A stretch of DNA of 64,000 bases, taken from assembly GCA_041690535.1 (NCBI GenBank), contig JAWLHA010000017.1, positions 1-64,000 on the forward strand, given 5' to 3'. Shown here piece by piece: positions 57,223 to 64,000 of this stretch (the first letter of the stretch is position 1; each line of letters opens with the position of its first letter). Made by a program: the position numbers and the translations under genes. The stretch comes from JAWLHA01 sp041690535 (lineage in GTDB: Bacteria; Pseudomonadota; Gammaproteobacteria; Thiohalomonadales; Thiohalomonadaceae). The notes under the pieces are model-generated. The model worked only from the letters and a program-made list of their open reading frames with translations. It did not search any database and was not told where the DNA came from.

Positions 57223-58962
57223 ATGGAACTCGACAGTTTCGTTCTATCCGCCACCCTGCTGCTGGCCGTGGCCGCAGTTTCGGTGGCCCTGTTCAAACAC
57301 CTCGGTCTCGGCTCAATTCTCGGTCTGTTAGTGGCCGGCATCGCGGTGGGCCCCCACTCGGCCGGACCATATATCACGTCGAATGTGGAGGACGTGCGTC
57401 ACTTCACAGAGCTGGGGGTGGTGCTGCTGCTCTTTCTCATCGGCCTCGAAATGAAGCCGTCCCGGCTGTGGGCCATGCGCCGGGAGGTGTTTGGTCTCGG
57501 CTCCCTGCAGATCCTCCTCTCCGGCGCGGCCATCGGGGCCTACGCTTCACTCTATCAGGACTCCTGGCAGAAGGCGGCGCTGATTGGGCTGACGCTGGCG
57601 CTTTCGTCCACAGCATTCGTGGTGCAACTGCTCCAGGAGCGGGGTGAGCTGTCGAGCCGCTACGGCAGCACCTCCTTTGCGGTGCTGCTGATGCAGGACC
57701 TGGCCATCGTCCCGCTGCTTGCACTGGTGCCGATCCTTTCGGACGTGGGTACCCTCTCGGATGAGGTTCCGCTTTGGACCCAGATCGCCGTGGTGGGCGG
57801 AGTGTTCGTGGTCCTGTGGGTGTTTGGCCGCTGGGTGGTGCCCGCAGCGCTGGAGCGGCTGATCCGCCACAGCCACCGGGATGCCTTCTTCCTGGTGGTC
57901 ATGCTGGCCGTATTTCTGGCCGCTTCGGCAATGCACGCTGCCGGACTCTCCATGGCCCTGGGGGCCTTCATCATGGGGATGCTGCTGTCGGGCTCGCGCT
58001 ACAGCTTCCAGATCCAGGCCCATGTGGAGCCGTACAAGGGGCTGCTCATGAGCCTGTTCTTCGTGGCGGTCGGCATGTCCATCGACATCCACGCCCTCGC
58101 CGAGCAGCCGTTTCTGTTCGCCCAGCACGTGGGGGTGGTCCTGGGGCTGAAGATCGTCCTCCTGTTTGCGCTCTGCCTCGCCTTTGGACTCGGACGACGC
58201 ACGGCCACCCGGGTGGCCTTTCTGCTCGCTCAGAGCGGCGAGTTCGGGTTCGTTCTGTTCGGTGCCGCCAAAGCGCTGGGGGTCATTGATGATGCCACCT
58301 TCGTGTTGACCGTTGGCGTGATCTCCACCTCCATGTTGCTGACGCCCCTGCTGGCGCGGGTTGGCAATACCCTTGCCACCCGTATGGGACCGCCCCCCAC
58401 CGCCGCGGTCTCCCGCTTCCCCTTCGCCGGGACCGAGGCGCCCGTGCAGGTGGTGGTCGCCGGCTACGGCCGCGTAGGCCACACCGTTGCAACGATGCTG
58501 CAGGCAAGCAACATCCCCTACGTCGCCTTCGATACCAATTCCGCCCACGTGGCCGAAGGCCAGGCCGATGGCCGTCCGGTCTACTTCGGCGACATCGGCG
58601 AGCCCGAACTGCTCGCAGCCGCCGGTTTGGAAACGGCGAAGTCGGTCGTGCTCACCATCGACCACCCCCCCACCCTGTTGCGGGCCGTCTCCCTCATCCG
58701 GGCCAGCTACCCGGCAATCACCATCATTGCACGCGCCAGGGACCTCCAAGCCTGTGCCGCCCTTACCGAGGCCGGCGCAACCGTCGCCCATCCTGAAGCG
58801 CTCGAAGCGAGCCTGCGCCTCGCCGCCGAGGTGCTCGAATCGGTGGGCATGGCAGGCAACAATGTGGATGCCCTTCTCACCGAGGCGCGCGATGCGGATT
58901 ACGCCCTGGTGCGGGAGCAAGAACCCCGCGCGGCAACGCCGGCCAAGGCGATTGCAAACTGA
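57223..58962 (+). CDS. Monovalent cation:proton antiporter with TrkA-N domain (KefB type, CPA2)
   Basis: A 579-residue membrane protein. About 12 transmembrane helices occupy residues 5-385, with the CPA2 motifs G-L-E-M-K-P, Q-D-L-A-I-V-P near 165 and S-G-E-F-G-F-V near 340. A cytoplasmic TrkA-N Rossmann domain follows (V-V-V-A-G-Y-G-R-V-G-H near 410), then an Asp in V-A-F-D-T-N-S. It exchanges K+ or Na+ for protons under nucleotide or glutathione control. KefF-like accessory is absent. Single gene. Confidence 0.9.
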   Translation: MELDSFVLSATLLLAVAAVSVALFKHLGLGSILGLLVAGIAVGPHSAGPYITSNVEDVRHFTELGVVLLLFLIGLEMKPSRLWAMRREVFGLGSLQILLSGAAIGAYASLYQDSWQKAALIGLTLALSSTAFVVQLLQERGELSSRYGSTSFAVLLMQDLAIVPLLALVPILSDVGTLSDEVPLWTQIAVVGGVFVVLWVFGRWVVPAALERLIRHSHRDAFFLVVMLAVFLAASAMHAAGLSMALGAFIMGMLLSGSRYSFQIQAHVEPYKGLLMSLFFVAVGMSIDIHALAEQPFLFAQHVGVVLGLKIVLLFALCLAFGLGRRTATRVAFLLAQSGEFGFVLFGAAKALGVIDDATFVLTVGVISTSMLLTPLLARVGNTLATRMGPPPTAAVSRFPFAGTEAPVQVVVAGYGRVGHTVATMLQASNIPYVAFDTNSAHVAEGQADGRPVYFGDIGEPELLAAAGLETAKSVVLTIDHPPTLLRAVSLIRASYPAITIIARARDLQACAALTEAGATVAHPEALEASLRLAAEVLESVGMAGNNVDALLTEARDADYALVREQEPRAATPAKAIAN

Positions 58963-59117
58963 CATCTCTGCCCGGGTAATCTGCCGCGAGGCGGTCCAGC
59001 CTCGGCGCGCGACCTCACCCAGGCAGCCGGCAGGAAATAATCCGGACTAGAATCGCCACTAAGGGTTGAGCATGAAAACGTGCAGCCCCCATGGATGCCA
59101 ACCGAAGGAGGTTCAGG

Positions 59118-59627
59118 ATGAACCGCACACTTCTCCATCTCTTTGCGACCGCGCTGTTCGGCTTCTCCACGGGAGCGCTTGCCGCTCCCCTGTTCGAGGA
59201 GAGCCTGAGCGGTGCTCAGGAGGTCCCCCCGGTGGAGTCGGCGGGAACGGGGCAATTCGCCCTTGAGTTCTCCGACGACCTCTCCCAGGCGCAGTACCGC
59301 CTTCAGGCCGCCGGCACCACGACCGCCTTCGTGGGAGCGCACCTGCACTGCGCCGGGGCGGGGGAGAACGGGCCGATTGTAGTGGAGCTGACTCTGCCCA
59401 CCGAGGCCGGAGTGACCGGTACCATCACCAATGCGGACATCATCCCGCCCGGCCCTGAAGAGACCACCTGTGGGCGCGTCATCAACAATCTCGCGTCCCT
59501 CCTGGCGGCCATTCGCGATGATGCAATCTACGTGAACGTCCACACCGAGGCGAACCCCCCCGGCGAGTTGCGGGCGCAGATCTTCCCGCGCACCCCGGAT
59601 CTCTCGGAACTCCTGCCGATTGAATGA
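59118..59627 (+). CDS. Exported CHRD-domain protein
   Basis: A 169-residue protein. A signal peptide (MNRTLLHLFATALFGFSTGA) is followed by a CHRD domain: L-S-G-A-Q-E-V-P-P-V-E-S-A-G-T-G, A-H-L-H-C-A-G near residues 78-84, and Y-V-N-V-H-T-E-A-N-P-P-G-E-L-R-A-Q-I, the diagnostic strand. The fold, known from chordin, is common in secreted bacterial proteins of unclear role. ATG 59118 follows AAGGAGG. Confidence 0.9.
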   Translation: MNRTLLHLFATALFGFSTGALAAPLFEESLSGAQEVPPVESAGTGQFALEFSDDLSQAQYRLQAAGTTTAFVGAHLHCAGAGENGPIVVELTLPTEAGVTGTITNADIIPPGPEETTCGRVINNLASLLAAIRDDAIYVNVHTEANPPGELRAQIFPRTPDLSELLPIE

Positions 59628-59638
59628 GTAAAGATCTG

Positions 59639-59667
59639 CCTGCAAGGGGGCCGCCCCCCCTTGCAGG
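59639..59667. terminator. Bidirectional hairpin between CHRD gene and yejK
   Basis: CCTGCAAGGGGG, loop CCGCC, CCCCCTTGCAGG is a perfect 12-bp stem located between two convergent stops. T-runs are lacking, but its position suits transcription termination in both directions. Confidence 0.7.
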
Positions 59668-59668
59668 T

Positions 59669-60670
59669 TCACGTAGCCTTCAAGTGACCGAGCAGTTGAT
59701 CCCTCAGGGCCCTCGGGATGCCGTGAATGCTGAGCGTGTCCGTTTCGGGATCGTAGTGAATGCGCTCATTGAGCTGATGGGAGGAGAAGCTGATGGCCAA
59801 GTCCTTTTCCCGACCGGCAAATTTCACATAGCGGCGCAGGCAGCGGCGGTCCATCATCACCTCCTGCTCCCCCTCCGGTATGTGGCCGGACATCACTCGG
59901 ACAAACGCCTCCGAGTCCACGCCATCCAACGCCTTGGCCAACCCCTGCAGTTCCACGGGAGCGTCCATTTCGTCCCTCTCCAGGCAGTGTTCGACGACCT
60001 TGATGCGGTAGTCGTTGACCTGCTCCTGGGGGACCTGTTCGGAGAAGGCTTCCACCCCTTCGAGAAAGGCCAGAGTCGCCTTCTCCTTGTCCAGGCCATT
60101 GCTGAAGCCGGTCACTTCCACGAAGGCGTCGGCGAGTGGCTGTTGGCCCCGGGGGCGCAGCAGCGAGAGGTAGGCGTAGTGACCGCGCCCCCGCCACTCC
60201 TCCAGGTCGACCTTGATCCCGAACAGCGAGGACCCCGTGTCGATGGAGTGGCTTGGAACGACATCGAGCGTCTCACTGATGGTGAGCGCCTCGCTCAGGT
60301 TGGCCACGAACCAATAGAACACGTGGTGATCGAACGACTGCTCCACGAAGAAGAGGGAGTGTGCATCGATCTCAAGCCGCCTCTCGTCGGCCAAGTGTTT
60401 GAGCTGCTTCATGAGCGTGACACTGACCTCAGGCCAGCTTCGTTGGCCATCGAGAAAGGCGTCCAGTTCCCTGGCCAGGAGCGGGGGGGAGCCCTCGGTG
60501 CGGAACGCACCGTGTTCCCGACTGATCCGCCCCAGAAAGCTGCTCTTCAGCTGGGACAGAAGAACCTCGCTATGGCCTTCGATGGGCAATCCCTCCTCCC
60601 GCAGCGAAAGGTTTGCCTCGGATTGGCCATCGGCCCGCAGATGGTGAGCGATTACGTGGGAAATAGGCAT
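59669..60670 (-). CDS. yejK: Nucleoid-associated protein YejK
   Basis: A 333-residue member of the YejK/NdpA family. It starts M-P-I-S-H-V-I-A-H-H-L, with R-G-H-Y-A-Y-L-S-L-L-R near 155 and M-D-R-R-C-L-R-R-Y-V-K-F-A-G-R-E-K-D-L near 280, then F-S-S-H-Q-L-N-E-R-I. It binds nucleoid DNA. It stands alone between the CHRD gene and a family-1 repeat, and its length is standard. Confidence 0.93.
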   Translation of the reverse strand: MPISHVIAHHLRADGQSEANLSLREEGLPIEGHSEVLLSQLKSSFLGRISREHGAFRTEGSPPLLARELDAFLDGQRSWPEVSVTLMKQLKHLADERRLEIDAHSLFFVEQSFDHHVFYWFVANLSEALTISETLDVVPSHSIDTGSSLFGIKVDLEEWRGRGHYAYLSLLRPRGQQPLADAFVEVTGFSNGLDKEKATLAFLEGVEAFSEQVPQEQVNDYRIKVVEHCLERDEMDAPVELQGLAKALDGVDSEAFVRVMSGHIPEGEQEVMMDRRCLRRYVKFAGREKDLAISFSSHQLNERIHYDPETDTLSIHGIPRALRDQLLGHLKAT

Positions 60671-60770
60671 GGGTGTTTCCAGTGGAAACGACGGAACGGA
60701 TCCGCCGAGGTTGCGATGGCGGGATCTTACCGTACGCGCGGCCCGAGGGGGACCAATCGTCCACCCAATG

Positions 60771-60831
60771 GCTTAAACGCATACTTACATCGCTTACAGC
60801 AGGGCCGGGACGTAAGTATGCGTTCACCCTG
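60771..60831. repeat. Family-1 inverted-repeat element, short form
   Basis: GCTTAAACGCATACTTACAT at the left and GTAAGTATGCGTTCACCCTG at the right form a 61-bp inverted repeat between yejK and the sulfur-globule-like gene. Confidence 0.8.
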
Positions 60832-61000
60832 CCACCGAATGGGGGAACACTGGGGACCGCCTGTCTAACAAGAAATATTGGACTACGCTTAAATGGAGCA
60901 CGGCCGTGAACTCAGTGCCGTGGACGCCGTCGCCGGCAGGCGACTCCCGAGCACAGCGCCATCGAAAGCGCGTACGGCAGACACATCAGGAAACGGATTG

Positions 61001-62191
61001 ATGATGAACAAACTTGTTAAGTTCGCCTTGGCAGCCACCGCAGCAGGCGCCGTTGTAGCCCCTGCCAACGCCTGGTGGGGCACCCCTGGCCCGGGACCGA
61101 TGAACGCCCCTGGCTGGGGGAGTGCTCCCTGGAACGCGATGCCTTGGGGTGGCCCGAACGCGGGCCGGTGGGCTCCGTGGAACTGGGGATCCGGAACCGG
61201 CAGCCCCATGGGGCTGGCCCGCTCCATGGGCGCGGTCAACGTCGATCTCGACATGGAAGGCCGGGGCAACAGCCGAGGGGCGTACAACCCCCATGCGGGC
61301 TACCCGTACGGTTACCCCGCGCCGGGCGGTTACGGAGTGGGTCGTTACGGCCAACCTGCACCGGCCTACGGCGATGCCCGCCCCTACGGCTACCCCCCCG
61401 CGTCGCAGTACGGCCAACCCGCACCGGGAGCCGATGGCGTGCGCCCGACCCCGGCTCACATCCCGGCGGGTCATGGCGATCGCCCCTACAGTGCCCCTCC
61501 CGGACCCGGCATGCGCCAACACGGTTACCCCACGCCGGGCGGCTATGCGGTGCCCCCTTACGGCTATCCCGGGGTGGGCGGCTACGGCATGCCTCCGTAC
61601 GGCTATCCGGGGCCGGGCGGCCATGGCATGCGCCCTTACGGTTATGGCACGCCAGCCGGCGATGGCATGCACCCTTACGGCTATCCCGCACCAACCGGCA
61701 ATGGCATGCCCTCTTACGGCTACCCCGCGCCGAGCGGCTATGGCATGCGTCCTTACGGTTATCCAATGCCGAGCGGCAATGGCATGCGCCCTTACGGCTA
61801 CCCCGTGCAGAGCGGCAATGGCATGCACCCTTACGGCTATCCCGCGCCGACCGGTCATGGCATGCACCCTTACGGCTACCCCGCGCCGACCGGCCATGGC
61901 ATGCGCCTTCACAGGGCTCCCGCAACGGGCGGCACTGAAGGCAGACGCCCTCTCGACGCATCCACACCGACGGGGAATAAAATGCATGCCGACGGCAATC
62001 TCGCTCAAGCCGGCCAGGGTGGGCGTCCTTACGGCCATCCCATGACGGATCGGCAGAGACAGCCCGACCGCTATTCCGCACCCGCGGGCTACGGTCCGGG
62101 AGGATACCCTTCGGCGGTGCCACTGCCCGGCAACGCTGCGGTTCCGCACCCGTGGGGCAACGCCCCCGGGGCGTATGGGTCGCGTTACTGA
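61001..62191 (+). CDS. Sulfur-globule-protein-like Gly/Pro/Tyr repeat protein
   Basis: A 396-residue exported protein. Its signal peptide MMNKLVKFALAATAAGAVVA is cleaved before W-W-G-T-P. A Trp/Gly/Pro-rich section with S-M-G-A-V-N-V-D-L-D-M-E-G-R-G-N-S-R-G follows, the type of segment seen in the purple-sulfur-bacterial SgpA/B/C proteins that coat periplasmic sulfur globules. Ten tandem 13-residue repeats of the form G-M-x-P-Y-G-Y-P-x-P-x-G-x span 61508-61897. Known Sgps are about 10 kDa, so this is greatly enlarged. The ATG at 61001 follows AGGAAA. The match to Sgp is by composition and layout. Confidence 0.6.
   Translation: MMNKLVKFALAATAAGAVVAPANAWWGTPGPGPMNAPGWGSAPWNAMPWGGPNAGRWAPWNWGSGTGSPMGLARSMGAVNVDLDMEGRGNSRGAYNPHAGYPYGYPAPGGYGVGRYGQPAPAYGDARPYGYPPASQYGQPAPGADGVRPTPAHIPAGHGDRPYSAPPGPGMRQHGYPTPGGYAVPPYGYPGVGGYGMPPYGYPGPGGHGMRPYGYGTPAGDGMHPYGYPAPTGNGMPSYGYPAPSGYGMRPYGYPMPSGNGMRPYGYPVQSGNGMHPYGYPAPTGHGMHPYGYPAPTGHGMRLHRAPATGGTEGRRPLDASTPTGNKMHADGNLAQAGQGGRPYGHPMTDRQRQPDRYSAPAGYGPGGYPSAVPLPGNAAVPHPWGNAPGAYGSRY
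61508..61897. repeat. Ten tandem 39-bp coding repeats
   Basis: Each 39-bp unit encodes 13 residues, mostly G-M-R/H-P-Y-G-Y-P-A-P-T/S-G-N/H. The last two units are identical in protein sequence. Divergence rises toward the left, suggesting growth on the right-hand side. Confidence 0.9.
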
Positions 62192-62434
62192 GTGAGCACT
62201 CAACGGGCGGGGGAGATCCACTGGACGACGGGTAGGGAGAGGAGGCGTGTACTCGCCTCAAGGGATCGGGGGCAGCGACGGCTCAGTTGCGCGGAGATGG
62301 CGTTGAGGGTCCGGATGAAGAGAAGGCCTGTCTCCGGCACTTGAGCACGTGGGGCTCCAACTTCAGCGCGACCCGGAATGGTTGTAGTGGGCGTCGTCGC
62401 TCCGCGGCGGCGCCGGTCCCTTCGCCCCTGAACT

Positions 62435-62953
62435 TCAAACTGCCTGCTGCTCCTCGGACAATGCGCCTGGATAGAGCAGCCGTTCGATGCGGTCCATCAC
62501 CTCGTCCGGGGTGAAGGGCTTGGACATGAAATCATTGGCCCCGATCTTCACGCTCCAGAACTGTTCGGTCGCCTGCTGATTGCCGCTCATGATGATGATG
62601 GGGATCTCCGCCACGGCCGGATCGGAGTGCTTGCGCAACCTCCGGGTGGCCTGAAATCCCGTCATGCCGGGCATCACCACGTCCATCATGATGATTGCGG
62701 GCTTGCAGCTGGCCGCAAGCTCGATGCCGCTTTCACCGTCGTAGGCCGCAAGGGTCTCGTACCCGTGCCGGGCCAGGACCTTGGCCAGGGAGATCTGTGC
62801 CGTCCTGGAATCGTCAACGATGAGTACCGCAGTCCCGGGATTTGGCTTCAGCCGCCCCCCTTGCGACCCCGTGGCTTTGGCCTGGTGGCGTTCAGTGCCG
62901 CCCTTCCCGTTGCGCTTGAACAAACGTCCGAGGCCGAAAAATCCCAATCCCAT
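62435..62953 (-). CDS. PilG/PilH-like single-domain response regulator
   Basis: A 172-residue protein. A 50-residue basic N-terminus (M-G-L-G-F-F-G-L-G-R-L-F-K-R-N) is followed by a receiver domain with V-L-I-V-D-D-S-R-T-A, phospho-acceptor Asp in I-I-M-M-D-V-V-M-P-G, and Lys in F-M-S-K-P-F. The domain is close to PilG/PilH twitching-motility regulators. No output domain is attached. Start 62953 follows AGGAGGG; the longer open frame is rejected. No pil genes are near. Confidence 0.85.
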   Translation of the reverse strand: MGLGFFGLGRLFKRNGKGGTERHQAKATGSQGGRLKPNPGTAVLIVDDSRTAQISLAKVLARHGYETLAAYDGESGIELAASCKPAIIMMDVVMPGMTGFQATRRLRKHSDPAVAEIPIIIMSGNQQATEQFWSVKIGANDFMSKPFTPDEVMDRIERLLYPGALSEEQQAV

Positions 62954-63513
62954 GAGTTCCCTCCTGCATGAATCCGTAAATTCCGTAGGCCGCCACACGA
63001 AGGCAAGATCCGGGTGTGGTTAGGCGCAGGCGCCCAGTGTACCGCAAAGAGAGCGCAAAACCGTGATGCATGTCGCCCAGCCAGGGTAAACGCATACTTA
63101 CCCAAGAGCGATGTAAGTCCTTGAAAGCAGGTCGTCGGCCGCATGGACGCGGCCGTCGAGCGTACACGGATGTATTTACAGCGCACCTGCTTTCAAGGAC
63201 TTACATCGCTCGCAGCACGGCCTTGACGTAAGTATGCGTTTACCCTGGTCGCCCAGCAAACACCGTAAACCCCACCGGTAGATAGGGGGGAACAGAACGG
63301 ATACCTTGCCCAAAGGCGCGTAAGCCCTCGAAAGCGGCGCGCTAGAAGTACATTCGTTATACGCTCGCGGCGTCTTCCCACGGCCGATATCACCCTGGCA
63401 CAAGGCCGGGGCCGGTGGTGCGACGGTGGCGTTCTGAATTATCCTCACGACCATCCCGCCGCGAAGTGGGAGAGACTGGATCACTAATTCATAATCGAAA
63501 AGGGGGAGACTGA
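62954..63513. other. Intergenic region holding a long family-1 repeat and a degenerate copy
   Basis: There is no gene in this 560-base gap. A family-1 element fills 63082-63247. A decayed copy of its inner part (63308-63372, GTAAGCCCTCGAAAGCGGCG then ACGCTCGCGGCG) follows. AGGGGGAG before 63514 is the ribosome site of the FKBP gene. Confidence 0.6.
63082..63247. repeat. Family-1 inverted-repeat element, long form
   Basis: A 166-bp copy: CAGGGTAAACGCATACTTAC, CGATGTAAGTCCTTGAAAGC, a core with GGACGCGGCCGTCGAGCGTA, and ACCTGCTTTCAAGGACTTAC with GTAAGTATGCGTTTACCCTG on the right. All levels of the palindrome are intact. Confidence 0.9.
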
Positions 63514-64000
63514 ATGATTTCAACGCAGCAGTGGTGGCGGGCCATGGGGCTGAGCCTGTTGATGCTGTTCGGCCCGGTCCACGGCGCCGAAAGCGGCCCT
63601 ACGGTCCAGAGCAAGGATCTGGAAATCGGCAGCGGCGATCCGGCCGTCCCATACTCGACGGTACGGGTGCACTACACCGGCTGGCTGATGGACGGCACCA
63701 AGTTCGACTCGAGCCGCGATCGGGGCACTCCGTTTGAATTCACCCTCGGCGCCGGGCGGGTTATTCGGGGGTGGGACATCGGTGTGGGGGGGATGAAGGT
63801 CGGAGGCAAGCGGGAGTTGACCATTCCACCGCAACTGGCCTACGGCCCCAACGGCGCCGGCGATACGATCCCGCCCAATGCCACCCTCCGGTTCGAAGTG
63901 GAGTTGCTCGGGGTCGCGCCTCCCCCCTTCAAGACCATCGGCAATGAAGAGTTGAAAGCCAAATTGGCCGAGGGGGTCAAGCTCATCGACATCCGACGGC
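63514..64000 (+). CDS. FKBP-type peptidyl-prolyl isomerase with rhodanese-like start, cut by window end
   Basis: An exported protein of which 162 codons are visible. A signal peptide (W-W-R-A-M-G-L-S-L-L-M-L-F-G-P-V-H-G-A) is followed by a complete FKBP domain: V-R-V-H-Y-T-G-W-L-M-D-G-T-K-F-D-S-S near residues 50-67, V-I-R-G-W-D-I-G-V-G-G-M-K-V-G-G near 84-99, then L-A-Y-G-P-N-G-A-G and P-P-N-A-T-L-R-F-E-V-E-L. After it F-K-T-I-G-N-E-E-L-K and V-K-L-I-D-I-R-R look like the first strand of a rhodanese domain. The rest lies beyond the window. ATG 63514 follows AGGGGGAG. Confidence 0.85.
   Translation, partial: MISTQQWWRAMGLSLLMLFGPVHGAESGPTVQSKDLEIGSGDPAVPYSTVRVHYTGWLMDGTKFDSSRDRGTPFEFTLGAGRVIRGWDIGVGGMKVGGKRELTIPPQLAYGPNGAGDTIPPNATLRFEVELLGVAPPPFKTIGNEELKAKLAEGVKLIDIRR

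Noticed and set aside
61508..61897. CRISPR or non-coding tandem repeat
   Set aside because: Repeats are 39 bp, in frame, and encode a coherent Gly/Pro/Tyr protein with a signal peptide.
60986..62221. 411-residue reverse frame opposite the sulfur-globule-like gene
   Set aside because: It is rich in His, Arg and Ala repeats mirrored from the forward repeats; no start site and no family.

Overview
The window is GC-rich, densely coded bacterial chromosome. It most likely comes from a sulfur-oxidising gammaproteobacterium of the Chromatiales/Ectothiorhodospira type. The basis is a yicC-gmk-rpoZ-spoT block, YejK, DUF3579 and DUF2267 proteins, and above all a large sulfur-oxidation region. No rRNA, tRNA, CRISPR array, prophage or transposase was recognised. 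There is no photosynthesis gene here, so phototroph versus chemolithotroph cannot be decided.

Layout. 1-120: a trmD-like fragment running off the left edge beside a long poly-C run (possible assembly artefact). 200-16,100: accessory and envelope genes (DUF2267, CMD family, CPBP protease, porins, Ku, M48 protease, FAD oxidoreductase, OsmC, lipoproteins, hemerythrin-PAS histidine kinase, two retropepsin-like proteins, EF-hand protein, CBS protein). 16,250-19,260: a receiver-TPR protein, a small histidine kinase and an unknown protein in one operon. 19,460-21,360: a PP2C phosphatase and Ser/Thr kinase pair. 21,450-25,690: yicC-gmk-rpoZ-spoT. 25,800-34,000: rhodaneses, a tandem thioredoxin, a receiver protein, small unknown proteins and many dispersed repeats.

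34,400-55,000 is the heart of the window: a short protein resembling the N-terminal half of sulfur oxygenase reductase (SOR), cbbQ/cbbO-type chaperone genes, qmoA-qmoB-hdrC-hdrB, a cysteine-cluster protein, sat-aprB-aprA, and soeABC. Together these give two routes from sulfite to sulfate. One is cytoplasmic AMP-dependent oxidation by AprBA and Sat, with electrons passed to the membrane through QmoAB and HdrCB. The other is direct oxidation by the membrane-bound molybdoenzyme SoeABC. A Crp/Fnr regulator and moaA (molybdenum cofactor) follow directly. Farther right are a KefB-type antiporter, a CHRD protein, YejK, a repeat-expanded protein that looks like a sulfur-globule envelope protein, a PilG/PilH-like receiver, and an FKBP protein with the start of a rhodanese domain cut by the window end.

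At least four families of short inverted-repeat elements are scattered between genes. Family 1 has 8 copies plus fragments and ends in CAGGGTGAACGCATACTTAC. Family 2 has 4 full copies about 190 bp long and ends in CTAGAGCACCGAACAG. Family 3 directly abuts family 2 at three places. Family 4 is built from the unit GGCGTCTT; one copy has expanded to a roughly 180-bp tandem array.
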